Below are positions 1 through 10,838 of a stretch of DNA of 64,000 bases, one piece after another. Under the pieces are notes generated by a model. The model saw only the letters and a list, made by a program, of their open reading frames with translations. It was not told the origin of the DNA and did no database searches. The position numbers and the translations under genes are program-made. The DNA comes from Pilatotrama ljubarskyi (taxonomy: Eukaryota > Basidiomycota > Agaricomycetes > Polyporales > Polyporaceae): contig MU277670.1 of NCBI GenBank assembly GCA_022385805.1, forward strand, positions 343,875 to 407,874, given 5' to 3'. Each line of letters opens with the position of its first letter. Position 1 is the stretch's first letter.

Positions 1-456
1 GGAGGCAAGCTCATCAAGTGAGGATGAAGACCCGGTCAAAGGCTTCATGGCTGCCTCACAAGTAAAGGCCAAGGATGTCAATAAGGTCGACAAAGATGTG
101 CGTAAATTGGTTGTATATATCCTGGGCAAGCTGACGCATTTTCTGTGCAGTATATCAAGCAGAAACGCGCGCAACTCGCCGCTCTCGGAGAGTGGACGCA
201 TATCAACTGCCTCCGACCCGGCGCAGCCGATAAGGTCCAAGACGATATGCTCACTCATCTCATCTACTCTCCTGGTGGGGCTACCCCGGCTCCATCTGGA
301 CCTCAGACGCTGACGGAGAAGCTCCTCGATGCTGCAGAGAGGATTATGGGAGAAGAATTGATCTTCTCTCGCGACAAGATCCCCGGCGGGTCCATATCGT
401 TCCTGTTCGAGCGCAGCTCAAAGTCGACTATGCCAACAAATGAGGACATGGACTAG
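1..456 (+). CDS. 3' end of an unidentified gene (partial)
   Basis: This is the C-terminal part of a plus-strand gene that begins before the window. An acidic serine-rich stretch opens it, followed by a probable intron at 98-150 (gtgcgt...tgtgcag, 53 nt). The second exon (151-456) ends in TAG. The visible residues include a basic stretch (YIKQKRAQLAAL) and a C-terminal segment with EELIFSRDKIPGG. I do not recognise a family. The reading is supported by an open frame across the intron and by convergent layout with the next gene, whose stop lies about 155 nt away. Function is unknown and the 5' part is missing only because of the window edge. Confidence 0.6.
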
Positions 457-612
457 GACGACTAGTTATACTTACAACTCTTTTTGCGCACCCCTGCTGT
501 CGATGTATCATACACTTGTTTTCGTGATGCTCAAGTATGCTACTCAGCTCCTTCAAGCAGTCGAGGTACCCATACTCAAACGAAGTATTGAATACCAAGC
601 ACAGTATCGCGA

Positions 613-1459
613 TCATGCTCCTTCCTTGGGCGAGCTTCGAGCAGGGAGAGCTCCTTTCTGGTATGCGGAGCGTCTCTCGCGCTGGGCGCGCGCTGCAACC
701 GACTTACGGTCGTCTTGGATCTGCAGTCGCGCCTGCAGGAAACCGGTGAGCGACTTCAGCGTATGCATACCCAGCTCAACAAGCCTACCCGTTGCCAAGC
801 CTCCTGACGCTCAGCATGCTCTCGTGCTATCTTCTCGCTTTCATCTTCTCGCAGGCTCTCCCGTGCTAATGCCTCCTTGATCATCGAAGCACCGATTCGG
901 AGCTGGTTCATGGCCTTTGCGTTGAAGACGTAGCAGGGGTTATAATTCTCCGCCTGGCGTGGTGCATTTCACAATGCGTAACACAGATCTATAGGCGGGA
1001 GCATGCAAGTACCTTTTCGCGGAAACCAAGCTGTGATCACGGTCAGCAGACGTCATTTATGCTAGGTGAGTAGGCAACGAACGTCGACCACGAGCTGCAG
1101 CACGCCTCTCGGTTCCATGATCGACCGACGCACGGTATCGTTTGTGATCCTGAACCTGCGGAACCGCTCATTGGTGGGTTCGGCAAGGATGTTCTCCGCC
1201 AGCTTGAGCACAGTCTGTAAGCAGAGTCGTACTCGAGTTCTGACGCACGCTCGAAAGCTCCACACACCCGCAGGGACTGCAACGCGACACCGAGCGAATT
1301 GGCCGCGATGATGTCTCGGTCTATCCTCTTGCGAAAGCGCTGACGGTCGTCGTGTTCAGGGTCGAAGTCGGTGTACAGCAGGCGAGAAGGGTCCGTCTGT
1401 CTCAAATGCTGGAGATTCCGTTGGGCCGCGGCAGCGAGCTTAGCTCTGTCCACAGCCAT
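613..1459 (-). CDS. PUB-domain protein, copy A
   Basis: A 208-residue protein is encoded by five exons (1459-1268, 1214-1083, 1030-1013, 953-789, 732-613), all with phase-0 junctions. Residues ~65-115 carry a PUB-like domain: a VLKLAENIL helix, FRRFRITNDT, then an LGF motif. PUB domains of peptide N-glycanase and UBX proteins bind the C-terminal tail of p97/Cdc48, so a ubiquitin/Cdc48 role is inferred, not shown. The C-terminal part is charged and helical. The start is the ATG at 1459, in the good context ACCATGG. The downstream neighbour (1820-2868) is a clear paralogue with the same exon plan. Exon 3 is only 18 nt and encodes LGFREK. Confidence 0.75.
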
Positions 1460-1819
1460 GGTTTCGAAGGTCAAGGAGGTGAACTACGGGAGAATCACGG
1501 AATGGCTCCGTGAATCCTCGACGCCTTCCTTTATGCGCATGAGTGCAGGGCACCCGGGTGCTGCGGTAGACAAATTTATCACAGAAGACCGCGAAGGTGG
1601 TGGTGCACTCACCGGGGCTTGTCCGTCATACACGATCGCGCGCGCGCGTCATAAACGTGAATCCTCACTGAGAAGCACTTAGCTGCGGTAGCGAGTGATC
1701 CCTGGCACCGTGGTAACACCATACAGCGTGATGCACATAGCATCCTCGACAGACGTACAAGTACAGTCCTCTATACAGCCAGAGACAGCGGGATAATGCG
1801 CTGATCGGCTCGAAGCCTC
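1460..1819. other. intergenic, PUB paralogue spacer
   Basis: This is the spacer between the two tandem PUB genes and contains the promoter of copy A. I see no TATA box or additional gene. Confidence 0.5.
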
Positions 1820-2868
1820 TCACTGTTCATCCTCTTCACGAGCGACGGAGGCGCCGTCCTGTGCTTCCCCATCGTCATCATCATCCGAGTCGTCGATCAC
1901 TTCTCCGGAAAGTGTGTGTCCGGAACCAGGCATGCGACGCTTCGGGCGGTAATCCGCGACAGGAGGTGGAGCAGGGGAACCTGCAGGACGATTTGCAGCG
2001 GCAGCACGAGCTGTCCTTTCTCGCTCATCTACCAAAGCTCGACCCTTCCTGTCGTCGTAGAAGGCTTGCTTGACCTACGGTCTGTTCAGAAAGGGGGTGA
2101 TAATGCGCAGGTGCAACAACAGTACCTTCGCTACCGCAGCGTCATGCGCGGCCTTCTCCTCCGCCCTCCGTCGCTGATCTCGCTCTTCCTTTATCAACTC
2201 GCGGTCAAGGGCCTCTTTGATCATTGCCGCGCCGATCTTCAGGTCCTCCATGTGTCGCGTGCTGAAGATGTAGAAGGGCTGAAAATTCTCGACCTGCAGT
2301 CGCTTCAGTCAGCCGCGGTATACATGAAGACGTCGATGGTCGTACTTGAGGCTGGAATCCAAGCTTCGTAGCGGGTGTCAGATAGCTGCCCAGGCCCACG
2401 CTGTGATCTATATGCCGCCAGCACTCACAGCTACTGCATACTCCAGGGTGCCTCTGGGATCGACCAGCACCCGCTTAATGGTCGCATTCGTGGGCTTGAA
2501 CCTCTGGTACTTTGGCTCATCAGGATGGTCAATTATGTTCTGCGCAAGCTTCAATAGGGTCTGCCATCACACAAGGTAAAGGTCATTCTTCTCCTCGAAG
2601 ACAGGAGGGGAGTGAAATATGGCTGAACCTGTAGAGACTCCAGAGCGAGCGGCCGAGGATTCGGGCGCAAGATGCCAGGATCAATCATCCTGCGGAACTC
2701 CTGGCGTTTCTCATGCTTGCCATCGAACGTAGAGCTTTGAGCGGACGCGGCTGCCTTCTCTCGTTCTGCCTGAAGTCTGCGTTCAATTGCGGCCGCCACA
2801 GCGTCGTGGTCTGGTCGTGCACTGGCAGATGCTGCCGATGGGGACTGCGGTTCAGATTCGGGATCCAT
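1820..2868 (-). CDS. PUB-domain protein, copy B
   Basis: A 270-residue protein comes from five exons (2868-2629, 2560-2429, 2363-2346, 2293-2126, 2074-1820), all in phase 0. The PUB-like domain reads LLKLAQNII, KYQRFKPTN, then LGFQPQ from an 18-nt exon. It is followed by a conserved segment (ENFQPFYIF...IGAAMIKEAL) that matches ENYNPCYVF...IGASMIKEAL in copy A. The C-terminus is longer than in copy A and ends in an acidic run (DDSDDDDDGE). Exons 2 and 3 have exactly the same lengths (132 and 18 nt) as in copy A, showing tandem duplication. By family knowledge a p97/Cdc48 adaptor role is plausible. The ATG at 2868 is the first in-frame ATG; longer frames would need a non-ATG start. Confidence 0.78.
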
Positions 2869-3242
2869 CCTAGTACTGAGGGACGTAGTTCGCAATCAGC
2901 GATAGTCCAAATAGCTCGCACGACAGGTCGGTGAGGGATGAAAAGTAGAGATGCTGGTATTCCGAGTACCTCACGGGCACTGGCTGAGTCGCACTTCCGC
3001 CCACGCTAGCCACAGCTCTATGGGCGCTTCCAGTCATGCGTTCGACTCAGGCCGCCCTTCATACCGCCAGCAGTCTATGGCTGAGTCGGACTAGTAACTG
3101 CCCTCGGCGGTCTCTTTCGCTGAACAATCATACGGGAGTGAAGAGAAATGAGTGTTCATTATATGTGCATGATGTACATCGCAGAAAGCAAGAAGTCCAG
3201 CAGATGCAAAGCAGCAGATGCTGATAGTTCCAAACTCGATCT
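2869..3242. other. intergenic, PUB copy B promoter
   Basis: Upstream region of copy B and downstream region of the lipase gene. No gene, TATA box or repeat was seen. Confidence 0.5.
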
Positions 3243-6200
3243 TCAGCTGTCTTCGTCAACCTGCCCTTCATCCGATGCCCTATCTATATCCTGGTGCAGC
3301 TCGTAAGCAGAAGGGAAGCGACTACGCCTTGTCGACAATATCGACAGGTCGTCATCGTCTGATGAGCTATCGCCAGACCACACAGGGTCCGGCGCCCCGT
3401 CAGGCTGCCCTTCCGGCTGGGCTCCCCGGGGTGGCCGGCGCAGTGAAGCGAATGGCGAGAACGCAGCGCTCAAGGACGTCTTCCTAAGCCGCTTGAGAAG
3501 ACTAGATGTATGCGACGCATGGTGCTCTTTGTGCGCTGTATGCCGGTCAGTTTCGCTGCCTGGAGGTGGTGGTGGAGGGTCGGGGGTCGCACCACCAAAG
3601 TAGCCTTCGGCGAGGTCTTGGGAGCCATCTTCAGGGCGTACGGAGTTCCCGGTCCTCCTCCTCCTCGGCTGATGCGGACGACTCTGGCCATGCTCCGAGC
3701 GGTCGTGCCGGGAGGATGAAGCGTGCGGCATCTCGCGTCCCCGTTCTCCGGTGCCATTGATGTACGCAGCCTCGGCGTCGGTGTCCATCGGCAACGGTTC
3801 CTCAGAAGCAGTAGCCGTCATCGGGGGCGCTGCGAAAGCTGGGAGCTTCGTCCCCGTGTTCGGCGGCGGCACGCGTTCCTGAGGCATGGACTCGATCTTG
3901 GCCGCCATGCGCTCTCGGCTACCGCTTTGCATGGCTCTGCGCACAGCCTGACGACCAAGGAAGATCTGTCTCTCCAGTCGATACCGGTTCTCGATCATGT
4001 GCAGCTAGTCGACATCAGCAATGCTCATGGGAGATTCAAAGATCGCAGGTACCTTGGGCCAAGTAACGAGCTGTCCGATGCGCATCATTCTCTCCAGCTC
4101 CGCAGGATCTGGGTCGCTGAGGATGTGCAACCAATCCTGTCATGTGGGTGTGAGCAATGCTCCCTGCGATCTGAGGAGTCGACTTGCCATCAACCGCGTG
4201 CGAGGCCATATGCTGTTGGTGACGATACCATCAATACTCCGAGCTGAACTCTCAGCTTCTTACTCACGTCACAGAGCCCTCAAACCGCTGTAGGAACACG
4301 CTCGACCAATCCTGTCCCAGTAACTGCGGCAGGAGATCCAGGTCTCGAATTAACTGCACAAAACATCAGTCCGAGCTGTTATAGCATCTAGGGACCTATC
4401 ACCGACCTTGAAGTTCTTGGTCAGTTCAAGCTTAAGCCACTGTTCTGCAGCAGACAGAAGGAAGTTGCCTCTCCATCCTGCGAGGGATTTGAAATGGTGA
4501 GATTGGGATGCTTGATCACTCAAGCAGGGTAGCACGGTACCTGTGCCTTTGCTGTGGGCGACCGGTTTACCAGCGGAGCCCTGAGGGGCGAAGAAAAACA
4601 GGTGTACATGAGGATTGACCTGTGACACGATTGGATGCGTGACTACGAATTCAGATCAGGCTTCCGCAACGCCCTCATAGATGATCACGCATGGAGCGTA
4701 CCGTTAAAGTAGAGGTTCAGCGCTTGAACAGGAATGTCGACCCTGTGGACGATGACGATGAGCATGCAGCACTGATGGTCGAAAGATGCCTACTGACCTC
4801 AAGGAACCATCTTTGAACTTGCTTCCCCAGTTCCACGGCACGATGTCCCCCTCTTTCGTCTTCTGCATCAGAGCAACAGGGTTCAGGATGCCGGGAACGG
4901 CGGCAGATGCGAGAAGAGCGCTCCAGATAACGGTATCCGGAGCAGTGATGTAGTTCAACAGCTTCGTCGGCCTGCATGCAGGAATCGATGTGAGGACATG
5001 ACAAGTAGGCGTGTTTGCAAGTACTCACGAATGGCGTTCCGCGGGAATGACTGAGACATTCAAGATACGCCCAGTGCGCATATAAGCCTCGCGGAAGGTC
5101 ATTGAGCCTCGAGTGAAGAAGCAAGCCTTGATGCATTCTATCAGTGCCGCAATCAAGTTGAACGAAACCGAGTTATGGCACCTTTCTCGCCCACGTCAAG
5201 CTATCGAACCTTGCACCCGTCGTCCAGAAGCGCTTGAACCAAACCTTGAACGGTTCTTCGCACGCGGTGATGCGATTGGCCAGTTCCGGGACGAGGAGTT
5301 CCCGGAGCTCAGCATCTGTACGCGTGCAGACGAGCGCCGCGACGAGACCGCCGGCGGATGTCCCTGATATGACGCGAGGGAGCAGGTCTTCATCTAGGAA
5401 AGCCTTGACGACGCCGAAGTGATCTAAGCGTAGCGATCAGGATGTCAACAGAGGACTGCACCATGCTGTAAGTGGGATACCTACAGTATCCAAAGGATGC
5501 GCCGCCCGACAAACACAGGGCTGAGGTTCCAAGGTTTGTATTGGCGCTCTTGAAGAATCGTTTCTTCTCTTCATTGGAGATCTCCGGTGTCTCACGAATA
5601 TACTCCAGCGCCTTCTCCACTTCATCGATGTATGCTGCGGGAATGCCATGAGGTTGTTTCCACGCATACATAGGCGTATCGGCTTACATTCAATGAGTAC
5701 CTTCGTGCCGTAGTATGTCTACGCATGCTATGAGATTCTGCATGGGCCGAAGAGACCCGCTCTACGCACCTCGCTGTAGAGTCTGCCCGATGCACCTGGC
5801 GTCAGAGACACATCACAGACCTCAAAGCTCTACCTACCTGGCGGATTCGACTCCAGCGAAGTTGTTCCTGATACATGTCTCCAAAACTCCCAGGACGCCC
5901 CGCGCATCGTTTCTCTCTCTGAAAGTCTTGAGAGAGCGCCGCACCTGTGGTGTTTCACGCTCGCGATATGGTCCCTGAACTGTGCCCGCCAGTATGCACA
6001 TACCTTACGGACGAGCTTCCAGTCGTAATATGGATCCTCGTCGATGAGTTTCCAATCATCAAAGTGCATGTACTCATCCAGAGCCAGTGCTGCGTCCTTC
6101 CACTCCTGCAGATCGGTCAGCGTAATCACAATACATACTCTTTCGGAAGACTTGCCTGGTAGGTATTCGCATTACGGAGCCGCGCTCGCAGAATACCCCT

Positions 6201-6835
6201 CCTTCCTCGCCCTAAGATTTATGAGCACAGTATCTCAACGCAATTACGGTGCGCGTACATGCTGAGACCCATTCCTTCGCGTTAACCAATTGTCGGATTA
6301 TTACATACATGCCGAATTGTGCGGCGATAAACGCGAATATCAGGCCCTACGCGGTCGAGGTCAGATACTTGACTATTGGCAGAGTGAGCAAATCCATTAC
6401 CAGTAGAGGCCATCTTAGGACGAGATAGAGCCACTCGCGGCCCTTGTGCGCGGGTCTGGGAAGTCGCTTACGCCTTCGGACACACTTGAGCACAGTAGCA
6501 TCTGAAGTGAGAGAGACGCACGTACTTCTTCACTTTCAAATTCACGGGAGCGAAGTCCGATAGTGCCGAGACTTTCCGCACACGTTGTCCGTTCGGTGGG
6601 TTACTGAGCTGTTGCGGGCCCACGACCGGACTATTCGGGACCTCCGTGAAGTCGCTCAGCAAAGCAGAGTCATCCGCTCGAAGAGCCTCGGCAAACTGTT
6701 GCATATGTCTATGGCCGGTTTTGTGGTCGTCCCGCTCACATGGGCGATGGGTACTCACCTCTCATCGACATAGTCAAGGTCGAAAGGCGAAGATGCCCGT
6801 CCGCGGTGTCCTCCGTTACCACTGTGATGCGACAT
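3243..6835 (-). CDS. patatin-type triacylglycerol lipase (Tgl3/4/5-like)
   Basis: This multi-exon gene encodes a lipid-droplet TAG lipase of the fungal Tgl3/Tgl4/Tgl5 family, which releases fatty acids from stored triacylglycerol. The sequence shows, in order: a short N-terminal leader; a hydrophobic segment (WPLLGLIFAFIAAQFGMYV); the family motif NNFAGVESARLYS; the oxyanion region SGGASFGYC; the nucleophile motif GTSAGG (near 5330-5360); the catalytic-Asp motif KDGSL (near 4800); and FLQRFEGSVT near the end of the patatin region. The last exon (about 4004-3243) adds ~250 disordered residues, rich in P, S, D and R, beyond the usual patatin core. One intron (6106-6155) has a GC donor, and one intron (6485-6521) is only 37 nt. 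The ATG at 6835 opens with MSHHSGN. Some middle exon borders are approximate. Confidence 0.85.
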
Positions 6836-7933
6836 AGTACTGACTGTGTAGAGGATAAACGATTGATATTATACAGTGGAAAGCAAGAGAACCGGACCAG
6901 CAGCGAGAGAAAGCGACTTATGGGTATAGGCAATGGTACTGCAGAGAGGTGAGTGTGAGCCGTGCTTTGACCTGCCCCGACAACAGCGCTGAGCGTCTTT
7001 GGTCTCGTGACGTCAGACCCTGTGCCACGGCGCTTGAAGTTGATGCCTCCCGGACCCCAAGTTATCGTGTCTGCCGCCGCAAGCTGTTGCGCTAGCATTA
7101 CTGTACGCCTGATGGCATAATAGTATGGCCGGACTGCTTTGCTTCGGTCCTTCTCACGTATATATCTCTGTTGCTGGATGAAGCAAACGTCCGCTAGCAT
7201 CCAGCTTGGCGTTCTAGGCCTGGAGGCACTAGCGAGGGTCCGTCAAGGATGCACGGGCGCTGATGGAAGGTAAGCAGTACTGTACTCAAATTCCACCCTA
7301 CGCAACTCGCCCGATGCTCCGGAGAGATGGACTGACCCGGAGACCCAGATGCATGAGGATAGTTGGGCGACTGCACCGGGACGTATCGGAGTCGTACGCT
7401 TCGCGCGAGGCTCAGACTGATTTGACTTGCTTACGGAACGGTGAAGAAACCTTCGGCAGATCTCATAGGAGACGGCAATAATTTCGACGACATCGAAAGG
7501 CTAGACAATTCCGGATGTCCTCTGAGGCTCTACGTTCTCTGCGAAGGTGTTGTCTTATGTGTTTGTCGTTCTTCCGCTTCAATTGACTTCACAATCGGCG
7601 CCAACAGCTGCTTCGACTAGGTTCGGGATGGTTTCCGCGCCTTCGAGCCTGTACGTCGCCATCGCTTGGGCCGCTTCGCATTCATTCTTCCAGGACCAGA
7701 CCTCTCTGGATTCTCTAGATCCAACAGCACGTTACCGCAGCGTAATGCGGCTCCTATTGTCGTAACCTCTGACCTCATTTGAAACAGTCTGGCCCTAGGA
7801 TTGCGCGTCCGGCCGCATCGTGAGGGCTATAAAGACCCCTAGGACGGTTGTTATCCTCCAACACACGGTCAAGAAATCGCCCCCTTAACTACACCTCTCC
7901 TACCCCAACGCGTACCAGCTCATACACTACAGT
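6836..7933. other. intergenic, divergent lipase/Hsp20 promoters
   Basis: About 1.1 kb separates the divergent lipase and Hsp20 genes. There is a minus-strand open stretch (about 7200-6960) and several short plus-strand frames, but none has a recognisable domain or a credible exon chain. I read them as untranslated leader and promoter DNA. A TATA box for Hsp20 lies at 7828-7834. Confidence 0.4.
7828..7834 (+). promoter_or_regulatory. TATA box of Hsp20 gene
   Basis: TATAAAG lies 106 nt upstream of the Hsp20 ATG, next to a CCCCT element of the stress-response (STRE) type. I could not find a perfect alternating nGAAn heat-shock element array. Confidence 0.55.
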
Positions 7934-8513
7934 ATGTCGCTCGTGAACTTCATCGCCGACCCGTTCTACGACGAGTTCGACCGCCTCTTTGACGAGGCTT
8001 TCTCCCGCCGTACTGGCGGAGGCAACAACCAGGTTGCCCGCCAGGGTAACAATGCCCCTCGCGTCTTCAGGCCAACGTGAGTACAGCTGTATTCGTTGAC
8101 ATGCGCTTGGGCGGCCACGCTGACGCCTGTGCAGCATCGATGTGCACGAGGACAAAGACAAAAACCTCGTCACCGCCACCTTCGAGCTCCCCGGTCTGAA
8201 GAAAGAGGACGTCAACATCGACGTGTACAACAACGTCCTGACCGTCTCCGGCGAGACGAAGCAGTCGGAGGAGCGCAACGATCAAGGCTATGTTATCAAG
8301 GAGCGCCGCTACGGCAGGTTCTCGCGCTCGCTCCCCATCCCTCAGGGCATTAAGGTGCGTATAGTGTAACTTCACTTCCCTCGCCCAGCGAAGTACTGAC
8401 TTCGTGTCCCCTAGCCCGAAGAGATCAAGGCCTCCCTCGAGAACGGAGTCTTGACGGTCACCTTCCCACGAACCTCCCCGGAGCAGGCTCCGAAGAAGAT
8501 CACCGTCCAGTGA
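7934..8513 (+). CDS. small heat shock protein, Hsp20/alpha-crystallin family
   Basis: This is a 153-residue ATP-independent chaperone that would bind unfolding proteins in the cytosol and form oligomers. Exons are 7934-8076, 8135-8354 and 8415-8513. The N-terminal arm (MSLVNFIADPFYDEFDRLF) resembles fungal Hsp16-Hsp20 proteins. The alpha-crystallin domain (residues ~50-145) shows the DVHEDKDKN start, FELPGLKKEDVNI, YGRFSRSLPIP and the classic A-x-x-x-N-G-V-L-T-V motif (ASLENGVLTVTFP). The C-terminal tail ends KKITVQ, close to the I-x-I/V anchoring motif. The TATA box at 7828-7834 and the compact structure fit a strongly inducible gene. Confidence 0.95.
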
Positions 8514-9875
8514 ATGGCCTTGTATGTCTTCAATCCAAACCTTGATGTTTTGAATCCACTCTCTCCTGTACTATAGCTGCACCGTCGTACTTGTACAACA
8601 AACCATTCTGCATTGACCCCCGTCAGTTGGGCCGCCACTACATAGTTCCCTGCCTGCCTGCAAGCATCGAACAGACTGGATGACGAGAAGAACGCGGTGC
8701 AGATACGACATAGCGCTCTCTCAGCAATGAGCTGAGGGCTGCTTGCCTGCTGCCGACATTACCCCGATGTTGGAAGCCAGCTCAATGCGGTCTTGAAGCA
8801 CTGCAGATATCCGTATTCCTTGAGCCCTTCGAATCAGGCAACAGAGAGACACCTCGTCGCCTCACAGGCGTTGACATGTCGATCTTGAGTTCCGCAGGAT
8901 CGAAATGTGCCTCGATCTCGCAGTGGCACGGATTGCAGCGCGCCCTAGTACGTTCGTAGCCTCTCAATCTGTTGGATTGTTCTGATGTTCGCACTCACTG
9001 CCCAAGATGTCTCATGCTCGGGCTTCTGACTTATGTTAGTACGGTCGCGGTGGTTCTATGCTTCCGACCTTCTCATCTGCTGCGGAGGTGCCTCCGATGG
9101 GTCTTACGGGACAGAGGTGATGAGAAGCGCGCAAAGCTGGCATCGAACGGGCCAGTTTCGCAGGTTCCTGGGCTTCTGGTTCAATCGTCCATCGATAAAC
9201 ATACGGCCAGATCGCGCCGATGAGTTGTGCCCCGTTGCTCGGGCCCCAGGGCGCACTCCGTCGTCATAGTGGCTTGCTCATTTCCGCCGGTGCGTCTGTG
9301 GCGTTGGTCAGTGAAGTATAACGGCTCCGCACTCATCAACCGTCAGTGCCAGGCCGTACTTGGTGGCGCTCTGCCTCCAGTGTTTTCCGTGACGAGGCGA
9401 GGGTGAGGTTGATCGCATGCGGGTGGTGGGACTGCGAGCTAAGTCCGCGAACTCGACAAGGGCATGTCGCTATCGCCTTGCCTATCGCGTCGTGCAGCTT
9501 CCTGGGGCGAGGATAGCACCGGTAGGCGGTGCAGACGACGCCTGGAATCGCAGAGGCGTTGTTATGCTCTGGCCTGCGGAAGTCTGCGGACTGGCGCATC
9601 TTGGGCCTGTGCCCACCGTTTCCAGCAATTGTTTCCCTATGAGGACATTGCATGTGACGATCAGGGGGTCGTACTCCATGGAAAATAGGCTGGGCAGACA
9701 TATATTCCCAGTGGTAACACCCTCCCCAGCTCTCCTGGCTAATAATAGATCGTGATGTCACTTACGCCCTGAGCCTATATAAACAGGTCCAGCGGCGCCC
9801 TCTCTATCGATCCCCAGTCCTGCACTCACCACTCTCGCATACCCTGACCACCACCACCACCAATCTTACGACAAC
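8514..9875. other. 1.36-kb region without a confident gene
   Basis: Between the Hsp20 and CipC-like genes I see no complete gene. Two minus-strand stretches look faintly coding: about 9260-9050 (reads IGAIWPYVYRWTIEPEAQEP) and about 8960-8782 (reads EIEAHFDPAELKIDMS). They lack a joined frame and an in-frame ATG, and may be remnants. The right end (about 9700-9875) is the promoter and CAC-rich leader of the CipC-like gene. Confidence 0.35.
9776..9783 (+). promoter_or_regulatory. TATA box of CipC-like gene
   Basis: TATATAAA lies 100 nt upstream of the ATG at 9876 and is followed by a CA/CAC-rich leader. This fits a strongly expressed or inducible gene. Confidence 0.6.
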
Positions 9876-10298
9876 ATGGGTTTCTTCAGCCACGACTCCG
9901 ATGAGGCTCAGGCCTACGACCAGGTCGTCAACGCCCCCCACAAGGCCGAGCTCTCTCACGAGCTGATCGCTGCCGCTGCTTCCTACGAGGTATGTTCTCA
10001 GGGTCGTACTAAAGGTAGATGGTTCTGATCTCTCTCGATCCAGGCTAGCAAGGCCTACGAGGAGCACTGCGCGCGCGAGGGCAAGCCGCCGAGCCACGAG
10101 AAGGCCAAGGAGCTCATGGCAGGCTTCGCGGGTGCCTTCGTCGACCGCATGGTCGAGACCAAGGGTGTAAGTGCTGTCTTAGTACACTGTAACGATGATG
10201 ACTGACATTTCCCCCAGCTCGACTTCATCGACAAGGAGAAGGCCAAGCGTCACGCTTCGCAGCGCGTCGACGATGCCGTCAGCCCCGACAACTACTGA
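9876..10298 (+). CDS. CipC-like protein (DUF3759)
   Basis: A 105-residue soluble protein is built from exons 9876-9989, 10044-10166 and 10218-10298. It begins MGFFSHDSDEAQAYD and continues with HKAELSHELIAAAASYEASKAYEEH and a later AKELMAGFAGAFVD segment. This is the pattern of the CipC family (first described as a concanamycin-induced protein in Aspergillus), which is all-helical and often strongly induced by stress or plant material. The molecular function is unknown. There is no signal peptide or membrane segment. Its strong TATA box resembles that of the neighbouring Hsp20 gene, which suggests inducible expression; this is inference. Confidence 0.88.
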
Positions 10299-10838
10299 GC
10301 TATGGAAGTCGCACGAAGGAGAACGGACATATGTACAGTAGCTGTTAACGGATTGTGATGATATCGATGTGCTGTCCATCTTCTCGCCTGAACTCTCTGA
10401 GAAGTGTGTCTTGAGAGCGCGCCCAGGCCGAGCACCACAAAGGCTCCTAAAACTGAACCACGCCATCGCTGAATGCGCAGCCTCCGAGCGGCTTTGTCTA
10501 CGTGTGGTGTCCAGAAATCTTGACATCCCCTCGAACGCACGTCCGCCCTGCAGGTGGGCCCGCCCGGCCGGGCTGCGCTTCTCAAGATCTCAAGCTTCAA
10601 GCTTGTCAAGCCTGGCCACCGACGCGTCGCGTCAGGCGCGTGAGTCACGGCGCGGGAAAGCGGACGTCACTGTCACAGCCACCCACAAATGGCGCGTTCG
10701 AGCAGCGAAGCGCATCGTGGATCATCCGACTCCCGAGTCCATGACTCCGCCCATTCGTTCCGTCTCTCGCATTCTCTCAGTCTGTTTCAGTGGATCAGCT
10801 GGGATATGACATGGCAGTGCGCCTCATCAGCACCCACT
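10299..10838. other. intergenic, PDK-family kinase promoter
   Basis: 540 nt between the CipC-like gene and the mitochondrial kinase gene. No gene, repeat or TATA box was identified. Confidence 0.45.

Noticed and set aside
7490..7770. Minus-strand coding-like stretch before the Hsp20 TATA box
   Set aside because: It cannot extend past the Hsp20 promoter and has no start codon or splice partner.
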